Positions 1 through 4,817 of a stretch of 6,295 nucleotides of DNA are shown here, one piece after another. This DNA is from Betaproteobacteria bacterium (GTDB lineage: Bacteria > Pseudomonadota > Gammaproteobacteria > Burkholderiales > Usitatibacteraceae): the NCBI GenBank assembly GCA_012274175.1, contig JAAOZZ010000063.1:1-6295 (forward strand). Reading direction: 5' to 3'. The notes under the pieces are model-generated. The model worked only from the letters and a program-made list of their open reading frames with translations. It was not told the DNA's origin and did not search any database. Position numbers and translations under genes: made by a program. Within the stretch, counting starts at the first letter, position 1; every line of letters begins with the position of its first letter.

Positions 1-13
1 ACTGGAGCCAGCC

Positions 14-376
14 ATGCTCGAAGGTTCATGCCACTGTGGCGCTGTACGTCTCACGCTGCCATTCGCTCCCGAGGTAGCCACATCCTGCAATTGCTCGCTA
101 TGTCGCAGGCTTCGTGGCATCTGGGTGTACTACGAGTTCGGAACGGTCAAGATTGAAGGGCATCCCGAGAGTACCGCCGAGTACATATGGGGCGACAAGA
201 CGCTTCGGACCATTCACTGCAGAACCTGTGCCTGCGTCACACACTGGGAACCACTGGATCCAAAGCCTGGTTCGAAGCACGGCGTCAACCTCGCAAACTT
301 CGAGCCGAGCTTGCTTGCCTCGGTTCGGGTGCGCCGCTTCGATGGGGCTGACACGTGGAAATTCATGGACGAGTAG
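14..376 (+). CDS. GFA-domain (glutathione-dependent formaldehyde-activating enzyme-like / CENP-V) zinc protein
   Basis: This is a 120-residue protein, the normal size for a single GFA domain. The opening motif GSCHCGAV (residues 4-11) and all the usual zinc cysteines are present: C6 and C8, then C25, C27 and C30 in SCNCSLC, then C69 and C72 (with C74) in HCRTCAC. The family is named after a protein that promotes addition of formaldehyde to glutathione, but most members have no proven reaction, so the substrate is unknown. There is no signal peptide, so it should be cytoplasmic. The ATG at 14 is preceded by TGGAG (3-7) with 6 bases of spacing, and translation from it begins directly with the conserved motif, so the start is secure. 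A second, diverged GFA gene follows 114 bases later with no attC between, so both may travel in one cassette. GFA proteins are plausible integron cargo. Confidence 0.88.
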   Translation: MLEGSCHCGAVRLTLPFAPEVATSCNCSLCRRLRGIWVYYEFGTVKIEGHPESTAEYIWGDKTLRTIHCRTCACVTHWEPLDPKPGSKHGVNLANFEPSLLASVRVRRFDGADTWKFMDE

Positions 377-490
377 CAGTTCAGGCAGCGACGCACGTTC
401 CGGTGGTGGATGCCTGCGTGATTGCCGGCGCTGTGCTCTCCGACGCAGGATCGGCGATCGGCCCCTTTTCGTTGTTGCCTGGAGCGCGCT

Positions 491-904
491 ATGACGATAT
501 CAGGTCGATGCCTCTGTGGGGCAACTCGGTGGGAGAGCTCGGCGCCCCCGATTGTCACGCGTGTGTGCTGGTGCAGGGAGTGCCAATATCTCGGTGCCGG
601 CAGTGGAACGGTCAACGCCTGCTTCCATACAGCATCGTTCACGGTGACGGGCCAGACCAGCGACTTTCCAAGTGTCGCGGACAGTGGCAACCAGATGCAC
701 CGGCGGTTCTGCCCGTCGTGCGGGACGCCGCTCTTCAGCGAGGCAGAGGCGCGGCCTCATCTGATCTTCGTCCGGGTCGGCACTTTCGACGATCCGAATC
801 TCGCCAATCCTGCGATGACGATCTGGACGTCGTCTGCGCCCCGCTGGGCCTGCATCGACGGGGAGCTGCCGCAAGTGGTGAAGCAACCACCGCCAGCGGC
901 GTGA
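491..904 (+). CDS. Second GFA-domain zinc protein
   Basis: This is a 137-residue GFA-family protein. It starts with SGRCLCGATRW (residues 4-14) and has zinc ligands C7 and C9, the cluster C26, C28 and C31 (VCWCREC), and C74 and C77 in RRFCPSCGTPLF. The C-terminal part (VGTFDDP at 96-102, then IWTSSAPRW) is typical of the better-conserved GFA branch. The frame is open back to an ATG at 422, but the ATG at 491 has GGAG at 481-484 with 6-base spacing and starts the domain at once, so 491 is preferred. It differs strongly in sequence from the GFA protein at 14-376, so the pair is not a recent duplication. The stop is 8 bases before the attC core at 913, as expected for a cassette gene. No reaction or substrate can be assigned. 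It probably depends on readthrough from an upstream promoter, as no clear promoter is seen between the two genes. Confidence 0.88.
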   Translation: MTISGRCLCGATRWESSAPPIVTRVCWCRECQYLGAGSGTVNACFHTASFTVTGQTSDFPSVADSGNQMHRRFCPSCGTPLFSEAEARPHLIFVRVGTFDDPNLANPAMTIWTSSAPRWACIDGELPQVVKQPPPAA

Positions 905-912
905 TGAGTGAC

Positions 913-1038
913 GCCTAACAACACGTTGGAGCGGACCGTGGACTATCGCGGGCCGCACCCTGGTTGCCAACAGGTTGTTGGCGGGCTCTGCATGCGGCAA
1001 ACGGCGTCGTGTCCGGCGGCTCAACTCGGTCGTTAGAT
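913..1038 (+). other. attC recombination site 1
   Basis: This is a 126-base site. The left core GCCTAAC (913-919) matches RYYYAAC and the right core GTTAGAT (1032-1038) matches GTTRRRY. Inside them, GTTGGAGC (925-932) pairs with GCTCAAC (1019-1025) apart from one extra base on the left arm, the extrahelical base that normally sets attC strand choice. The long centre contains further pairing: GCCGCA (952-957) with TGCGGC (993-998), CCC (958-960) with GGG (983-985), and a terminal hairpin at 966-982. Strand exchange would fall between G1032 and T1033. The site separates the GFA genes from the secreted-protein gene. Confidence 0.85.
966..982. repeat. Perfect hairpin at the tip of attC site 1
   Basis: GCCAACA (966-972) and TGTTGGC (976-982) form a 7-bp inverted repeat with the 3-base loop GGT. 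It lies inside the outer paired segments of attC site 1, so the folded bottom strand would have a structured tip rather than an open loop. It is more likely part of the attC fold than a terminator, since no T-run follows. Confidence 0.7.
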
Positions 1039-2283
1039 GTCATGGAGGCCCACATGAATCAAGCGATTCGCGCTGCCCGGGATGCCGTCCTCGGCGCAGC
1101 GAGCGTCTGCGTTTGCGGCTTTGCAATCGCACAGACGTCGTGGACGATCAGCGTTTTTCCGCCGGACCCGCGCTCCACGGACGTCGTTCACGTTCACGTC
1201 GTAACGGACATCCCATATGTTTGCGGTGAGCCCTCTTCTATCCCCGGCGTTGCAACCACCGTATCGGCTCAATCAATTCAGATCTTCTTGTCGCTGCCAT
1301 CGTGCTTCCTTGGCGTGCCTCCACCGGGGCAGATCGAATTCGAGACCGACGTCGGACCGCTTCCCGAAGGGACGTTCGAGATTCATGCGCTTGAACGGAC
1401 GATCCTCGGCAACGGCACCTTCGGAGGTTCGACCGAGAGAGGAATGCTGTCCTTCCGGGTCGGCGCCGTTGGCCCGATAGCGCTCGATCCGCCCGATCCC
1501 AAACCGTTCCGTGATGTGCGGGTCAAGATTGCGGGGGCCGCGCTCGGAGTGGATTTGGACGGACGCCCGGACAGGTTCGATCCGGTCGATACCCAAGTCA
1601 CGATGTCCGGAAACAAGATAACCCTGTCACCTCTCATGACGGGTGCCCCCGACTTCAGCGCATCCATCCCGACGCCACCTCTCGATCAGCTCGTCGGCGC
1701 TCTCCCTCCCGGCGACTACCTGCTCGAGGTCCTGAAGCGATCGCAGGGCAGGGGCTCGTCCGGTCCTGTTGGCGGCACCATCGGCTTCAGGGTCCCTTCG
1801 AAGTCCCTCACTGAGCCCCTGTCCGATTACACGGATCTGTGGTGGGTGCCTTCGCAGTCCGGGTGGGGCCTGGGTCTCGTTCACCATCCGTCAAACCAGA
1901 TCTTTGGCACGCTCTTCGTCTATGGTGCCGACGGCAAACCCTCGTGGTACGTGATTCCCGGTGGCCGATTCACGGACCAAACGCATTTTGAAGGCTCGAT
2001 CTATCGGACCACGGGGCCGTACTTCGGGGTTGCGTTCGACCCCGCTCAAGTTGGCGTCACCTTGGCGGGCACCGCCCAAATCGCGTTCGATCCGTATGAT
2101 TCGAATGCGGCTACCGTGAATTTTGTCATTGATGGCGTGGTGTTTCACAAGTCCATTCAGAGGCAGTCGTTCTAGGGAACGGCTCGAAATGACGCCTGAC
2201 AACGCTTTGGAGCGGACCATGAGGCAGGGTGGGCCGCGCCTGGCCGCGGCACGGCCATTGCGGCCGGCCGCTCAACTCGGTCG
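1033..2283 (+). mobile_element. Complete gene cassette carrying the secreted-protein gene
   Basis: The limits are the predicted integrase cut points in attC sites 1 and 2 (between G and TT of GTTAGAT at 1032 and GTTACGT at 2283), giving about 1251 bases, which is long for a cassette. It holds a single gene at 1054-2175, with only 21 bases of leader and an attC at the 3' end. There is no room for its own promoter upstream of the gene, so expression must come from read-through or from a promoter in the preceding cassette. Confidence 0.72.
1054..2175 (+). CDS. Secreted protein with two tandem related domains and a C-terminal WWxPxxSGWG domain, function unknown
   Basis: This is a 373-residue exported protein. 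Residues 1-26 form a signal peptide: basic start with R6 and R9, hydrophobic core, and AIA before the likely cut ahead of Q27. The mature part has two related segments, about 31-136 and 140-247. Each opens with a PPDP motif (36-39; 146-149) and a V-x-V-x-V/I strand, and ends with LPEG or LPPG, a turn-rich stretch and S/G-FRV. They look like tandem beta-sandwich (Ig-like) domains. C57 and C84 could form a disulfide in the first only. Residues 258-373 form another recognisable unit: DLWWVPSQSGWG, FVYGADGKPSWYV, YRTTGPYFG, and the closing VDG-like turn with KSIQRQSF. I recall this unit from secreted proteins of beta- and gammaproteobacteria, with no known activity. The start is set by GGAGG at 1044-1048, 5 bases before ATG 1054; an in-frame ATG at 1042 overlaps that site and is less likely. 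A surface or extracellular role is inferred only. Confidence 0.82.
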   Translation: MNQAIRAARDAVLGAASVCVCGFAIAQTSWTISVFPPDPRSTDVVHVHVVTDIPYVCGEPSSIPGVATTVSAQSIQIFLSLPSCFLGVPPPGQIEFETDVGPLPEGTFEIHALERTILGNGTFGGSTERGMLSFRVGAVGPIALDPPDPKPFRDVRVKIAGAALGVDLDGRPDRFDPVDTQVTMSGNKITLSPLMTGAPDFSASIPTPPLDQLVGALPPGDYLLEVLKRSQGRGSSGPVGGTIGFRVPSKSLTEPLSDYTDLWWVPSQSGWGLGLVHHPSNQIFGTLFVYGADGKPSWYVIPGGRFTDQTHFEGSIYRTTGPYFGVAFDPAQVGVTLAGTAQIAFDPYDSNAATVNFVIDGVVFHKSIQRQSF

Positions 2284-2289
2284 TTACGT
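2194..2289 (+). other. attC recombination site 2
   Basis: This is a 96-base site aligned with site 1 along both arms. The left arm has TTGGAGCGGACC (2207-2218) and the right arm has GCTCAACTCGGTCGTTA (2270-2286), both identical to site 1. The centre is a different, very GC-rich inverted repeat, for example GGCCGC (2242-2247) against GCGGCC (2260-2265). Both cores are slightly off consensus: GCCTGAC (2194-2200) has G for the first A of AAC, and GTTACGT (2283-2289) has C at a purine position. The GTT and cut point are intact, so it may still recombine, perhaps less well. Confidence 0.82.
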
Positions 2290-2337
2290 TGCATGGCTGA
2301 ATGCGCTGTGCCCATTCCAAGAGGCTGGGTACGAGCC

Positions 2338-2366
2338 TTGCGCGCCGAGGTTGTTGTAGATACAAT
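2338..2366 (+). promoter_or_regulatory. Predicted sigma70 promoter of brnTA
   Basis: The -35-like TTGCGC (2338-2343) and -10 TACAAT (2361-2366, five of six consensus bases) are separated by exactly 17 bases. Transcription would start about 6-7 bases downstream, at 2372-2374, which is the ATG of brnT itself. The transcript would be leaderless or nearly so, which agrees with the lack of a Shine-Dalgarno sequence before that ATG. The -35 box is weak, with three of six bases matching. Confidence 0.55.
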
Positions 2367-2369
2367 AAC
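2350..2369. promoter_or_regulatory. Palindromic operator candidate over the brnTA -10 box
   Basis: The arms GTTGTTGTA (2350-2358) and TACAATAAC (2361-2369) are inverted copies with 8 of 9 positions pairing, separated by GA. The palindrome covers the -10 hexamer and ends 2 bases before the brnT start. BrnA antitoxins are ribbon-helix-helix DNA-binding proteins that repress their own operon, more strongly in complex with BrnT, so this is the natural binding site. That BrnA binds this particular sequence is inferred. Confidence 0.6.
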
Positions 2370-2371
2370 CA

Positions 2372-2662
2372 ATGCGCATCACGTTCGATCCAATCAAGCG
2401 TGCGCGCACTCTGGCGGATCGCGGGCTGGATTTCGAGGACGCCGCCATTGTCTTCGGGGGCGTTACAGTCGAGATTGAGGACCTGCGCAAGAACTACGGC
2501 GAGCGTCGCATCATTTGTTATGGCTTGCTGTCCGGCCGCCTCATCGTGATTGGCTATACCCCTCGGGGCACAACTCGCCACATATTCAGCATGCGAAAGG
2601 CAAACGATCGTGAAAAAGCCCGTCTCGCGCCGTACTTTGAAATCGGACCTCGCCAGAGTTGA
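2372..2662 (+). CDS. brnT: BrnT family type II toxin (RelE-fold ribonuclease)
   Basis: This is a 96-residue protein, close to the normal BrnT length. The family landmarks are present in order: FDPIK (5-9), a DRGLDFEDA segment (16-24) ahead of VF (27-28), D-L-R-K-N-YGE (37-44), GR (55-56), YTPRG (62-66) and the basic tail RHIFSMRKANDRE (69-81). BrnT of Brucella abortus has a RelE-like fold and stops growth by cutting RNA and blocking translation. Its partner here is the overlapping brnA (start at 2610). Toxin-first order is normal for this family. No Shine-Dalgarno site precedes ATG 2372, but the predicted promoter would start the transcript at this codon, so leaderless translation is likely. 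No frameshift or missing motif is seen, so the toxin is probably active and the antitoxin needed. Confidence 0.88.
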   Translation: MRITFDPIKRARTLADRGLDFEDAAIVFGGVTVEIEDLRKNYGERRIICYGLLSGRLIVIGYTPRGTTRHIFSMRKANDREKARLAPYFEIGPRQS

Positions 2663-2879
2663 CGCGCACTCCATTCGCGCTCACGAATACAAGGAACTCC
2701 CGGAGCTAACCGCACGGGCTTTGTCTCGCGCGGTAGTGAACAAAGGGGGACGGCCTCGCTCCGCGAATCCGCGCAAGCTCATCTCGATACGGCTCCCGGT
2801 TGACGTCATCGAACGATGGAAGGCAACGGGGCCAGGCTGGCAGACGCGCATTGCCGAGCGCCTGAACAAACTTCGATGA
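2610..2879 (+). CDS. brnA: BrnA family antitoxin and autorepressor
   Basis: This is an 89-residue protein read from a GTG at 2610. The basic N-terminal part (about 1-40) is followed by GGRPRSANP (46-54), a beta strand KLISIRLP (56-63) and helices carrying the family signature GPGWQTRIAERLNKL (74-88). This is the ribbon-helix-helix DNA-binding end of BrnA proteins, while the N-terminal half should bind and neutralise BrnT. The GTG is chosen because AAAGG lies at 2596-2600 with 9-base spacing and because the upstream in-frame ATG at 2550 would add 20 unrelated residues. The gene overlaps the end of brnT by 53 bases, so the two are coupled. It should repress brnTA by binding the palindrome at 2350-2369. 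It ends 10 bases before the left core of the third attC. Confidence 0.87.
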   Translation: MKKPVSRRTLKSDLARVDAHSIRAHEYKELPELTARALSRAVVNKGGRPRSANPRKLISIRLPVDVIERWKATGPGWQTRIAERLNKLR

Positions 2880-2889
2880 GGCCAATGCA

Positions 2890-2913
2890 ACCTAACAACG
2901 CGCTGGATTGACC
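2890..2913 (+). other. Left half of attC site 3, right half missing or degenerate
   Basis: ACCTAAC (2890-2896) matches the RYYYAAC left core, and the following AACGCGCTGG resembles the left arms of the other two sites, although GATTGACC replaces GAGCGGACC. A matching right arm ending in GTTRRRY is not found. The best candidate is CCAACGC (2947-2952 region) followed by GCTAATC at 2954-2960, with two mismatches in the core, and it already includes the stop codon of the convergent phosphoesterase gene. The site is therefore either truncated by a deletion or badly decayed. Confidence 0.5.
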
Positions 2914-2954
2914 AGGGACTTGACCCGGCACAGTTGACACTTGGGCCAACGCCG

Positions 2955-3782
2955 CTAATCGATGAGCTTCCCGCCCTCGTAGAACGGATACGGCCCCGCG
3001 AACTCTCCAATGGCGGCGGTGTGGGTGAGCAGTCCGCGCCCTTCGGTCCAGAGGTGAAGCTGGAATCCCGGCGGCTCCATCACGAAGCGCGACTCGGCAT
3101 TGTCGGCGAGGTCGAGCGCCACCTGGTGCGAGGGGCTGGGACACGTCGATGCGATCGTTCCGCCGAAGCGCGTGAAGATGGCGCGGTGCACGTGGCCGGA
3201 GATCACGCGCTCGACTTGCGGATGGCGCGCGATCACGTCTTCCAGCGCGCGCGGATTGGCGAGGGCCTGGGCGTCCATGTGGCCGATGCCGCACCAGAAA
3301 GGCGGGTGGTGCAGCGCCACGATGGTGGGCTTGTCCGGCGCGGAAAAGAGCGTCTCGTCCAGCCACGCGAGCTGCGAGGCGCGCATCTCGCCGCCGCCCT
3401 TGCGCGGTACAGTCGAGTCGAGTGCGACGATGCGCACCGGGAAATCGTCGATCACGTAATCGAGATGCCCCGAGCGCTGCCGCAGGTAGGTGTGGCCCGG
3501 GAACGCCCTCCTCAGGCCCTCGGGCTCGTCGTGGTTGCCCGCGATGAGGAACACGGGCATCGGCAGCGGCGCGATGAGCGAGCGCAGGTTCGCGTACTCC
3601 GCCTCACGCCCGAAGTCCGTGAGGTCTCCCGTGAAGAGCACCGCGTCGGGCCGCTGGGGAATCTTCAGCAACTGGGCCACGCAGCGCGCGAGGCTCGCTT
3701 CCGTGTCGACCACGCGATAGGAGAGCTTGCCGCCCGCCTTGATGTGCATGTCGGAGACCTGCGCCAGCAGGAAGCGCTTCAT
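2955..3782 (-). CDS. Calcineurin-like metallophosphoesterase, GpdQ/CpdA-type phosphodiesterase
   Basis: This is a 275-residue cytoplasmic enzyme with the full two-metal motif set: SDMH (D11, H13), GDLTDFG (D53), GNHDE (N83, H84, D85), HHPP (H158) and GHVH (H197, H199). This layout and length match class III cyclic-nucleotide and glycerophosphodiester phosphodiesterases, which cleave phosphodiester bonds using Fe, Mn or Zn. The frame is open upstream to 3854, but ATG 3782 places the first metal motif at residue 11 as usual and overlaps the ATPase stop by 4 bases (ATGA), so it is the coupled start. As last gene of a transporter operon, it probably hydrolyses the imported compound. The exact substrate (glycerophosphodiester, cAMP or another diester) cannot be read from sequence. 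The stop TAG at 2957-2955 abuts the cassette array, and the C-terminus (GGKLID) appears intact. Confidence 0.88.
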   Translation of the reverse strand: MKRFLLAQVSDMHIKAGGKLSYRVVDTEASLARCVAQLLKIPQRPDAVLFTGDLTDFGREAEYANLRSLIAPLPMPVFLIAGNHDEPEGLRRAFPGHTYLRQRSGHLDYVIDDFPVRIVALDSTVPRKGGGEMRASQLAWLDETLFSAPDKPTIVALHHPPFWCGIGHMDAQALANPRALEDVIARHPQVERVISGHVHRAIFTRFGGTIASTCPSPSHQVALDLADNAESRFVMEPPGFQLHLWTEGRGLLTHTAAIGEFAGPYPFYEGGKLID

Positions 3783-4816
3783 GGCGCCTGCCCCGGCACG
3801 GCGAGGATCGCGCCCGGGGCGATCGCCATGTGCACCGTTTCGCCGCGGGGCCACGTGCGCCGCTCGGTGGTCTCGACGACGAGCGGCGACGTCCCGCCCA
3901 CGTCGACCACGAGGCGCGTGTGGTCGCCGAGGAAGAACGACGAGATCACCGTCGCGCGCAGGTGGTGCTCGCCCGCGGCGACGAGCCGCACGTCCTCGGG
4001 ACGGAACATGACCTCGCGCGCGGCGAGGCCGTCCAGGGGAACGCGGCCCGCGGGAAGGATGAGGCAGCCGTCCACCACTTCCCCCGTGAGCCGGTTCATC
4101 GTGCCGATGAACTCGGCCACGAACGCGGTGGCGGGCCGCTGGTAGATTTCCTGAGGCGTGCCGGCCTGGGCGATGCGGCCCCGCTCCATCACGACGATGC
4201 GGTCCCCGAGCGCCATCGCCTCGGACTGGTCGTGGGTCACGTACACGGAGGTCACGTCGAGGCTTCGCAGGAGGCGGTCGATCTCGACCCGCAGCTGCTC
4301 GCGCAGCTTGGCGTCGAGCGCGGTGAGCGGCTCGTCCAGCAGGAGGGCCCGCGGACGGATGGCGAGCGCGCGGGCGAGCGCCACCCGCTGGCGCTGTCCC
4401 CCGGAGAGCTGGTCGACCCGGCGCGCGCCGAAGCTCGCCAGGTCCACGAGCTCGAGCATTTCCGCCACCCGCTTGTCGCGCTCGGGCCTCGCCATCTTGC
4501 GCACGCGCAGTCCGTAGTCCACGTTCTGCGCGACGGTCATGTTGGGGAAGAGCGCGTAGGACTGGAACACCATGCCCACGCCGCGCCGCTCGATAGGAAG
4601 CGCGGTCACGTCCTCGCGGTCGAAGAGCACGCGCCCGCCCGCGTCCGGCGACTCGAGCCCCGCGATGATGCGCAGCATCGTGGTCTTGCCGCAGCCCGAG
4701 GGGCCGAGCAGCACCACGGTCTCTCCGGCGGCGACGTCGAGCGACAGCGGCTCGAGCGCGCGCGTGCCGTCGGGGAAGGTCTTGCCGCAGCGCTCGAGGT
4801 GGATCGCGACCGCCAC
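3779..4816 (-). CDS. ABC transporter ATP-binding protein (PotA/UgpC/FbpC-like, with TOBE domain)
   Basis: This is a 345-residue ATPase of an importer. It has Walker A GPSGCGKTT (38-46), Q-loop Q85 in VFQSYALFPNMTV, signature LSGGQRQR (137-144), Walker B ALLLDEP (157-163), D-loop LTALD (164-168) and switch H195 in YVTHDQSEAMAL. Residues from about 235 to the end form a C-terminal TOBE-type regulatory domain, including MFRPEDVRL. It belongs to the group serving polyamine, iron, sulfate, sugar-phosphate and 2-aminoethylphosphonate importers. It acts on the inner face of the membrane with the two permeases upstream. The GTG start at 4816 lies 1 base after the permease stop and follows GAGGGG with 6-base spacing. 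The end overlaps the phosphoesterase start by 4 bases. The substrate is not set by this subunit. Confidence 0.9.
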   Translation of the reverse strand: MAVAIHLERCGKTFPDGTRALEPLSLDVAAGETVVLLGPSGCGKTTMLRIIAGLESPDAGGRVLFDREDVTALPIERRGVGMVFQSYALFPNMTVAQNVDYGLRVRKMARPERDKRVAEMLELVDLASFGARRVDQLSGGQRQRVALARALAIRPRALLLDEPLTALDAKLREQLRVEIDRLLRSLDVTSVYVTHDQSEAMALGDRIVVMERGRIAQAGTPQEIYQRPATAFVAEFIGTMNRLTGEVVDGCLILPAGRVPLDGLAAREVMFRPEDVRLVAAGEHHLRATVISSFFLGDHTRLVVDVGGTSPLVVETTERRTWPRGETVHMAIAPGAILAVPGQAP

Positions 4817-4817
4817 G

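Larger units (their letters stand above)
1..2954 (+). mobile_element. Distal part of an integron gene-cassette array
   Basis: Two complete attC-like sites (913-1038 and 2194-2289) and a third, incomplete one (from 2890) each follow a short plus-strand gene or gene group. All genes point the same way and each attC starts within 9 to 19 bases of the preceding stop codon. This is the standard architecture of cassettes captured by an integron integrase. The arms of sites 1 and 2 are nearly identical, sharing TTGGAGCGGACC on the left and GCTCAACTCGGTCGTTA on the right. Such uniformity is typical of sedentary chromosomal integrons rather than clinical mobile integrons. Cleavage between G and TT of the right core sites gives one complete cassette (1033-2283), a terminal one starting at 2284, and an incomplete first one. 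The right limit is uncertain, somewhere between about 2913 and 2954. No integrase or attI is visible, so the array could also be an integrase-less attC cluster. Confidence 0.82.
2284..2954 (+). mobile_element. Last cassette, carrying the brnT-brnA toxin-antitoxin module
   Basis: The cassette starts at the cut point of attC site 2. It has an 87-base leader with a promoter and operator, then brnT and brnA, then the left half of a third attC at 2890. The right end is not defined because no good right core is found before the convergent chromosomal gene that ends at 2955. A toxin-antitoxin cassette with its own promoter, placed last in the array, would be expressed independently of the integron promoter and could stabilise the array. 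Confidence 0.6.

Noticed and set aside
377..490. Possible attC between the two GFA genes
   Set aside because: Inspection found no RYYYAAC and GTTRRRY pair with complementary inner arms. GTTCAGG and GTTGTTG occur but do not fit the core pattern and lack partners.
355..1024. Overlapping open frames at 355-918 (+) and 500-1024 (-)
   Set aside because: Both overlap the GFA gene at 491-904, whose cysteine motifs show it to be the coding frame. The alternatives are Arg-rich, lack domains, and run into the attC site.
2126..2674. Minus-strand open frame of 182 codons across attC site 2 and brnT
   Set aside because: It crosses a non-coding recombination site and lies opposite brnT, which has full family motifs. 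No recognisable domain is present.
2912..2928. Small hairpin with GGG (2915-2917) and CCC (2924-2926) as a terminator between the convergent genes
   Set aside because: The stem is only 3 bp plus an imperfect extension and has no T-run on either strand. It could equally be a remnant of the third attC.
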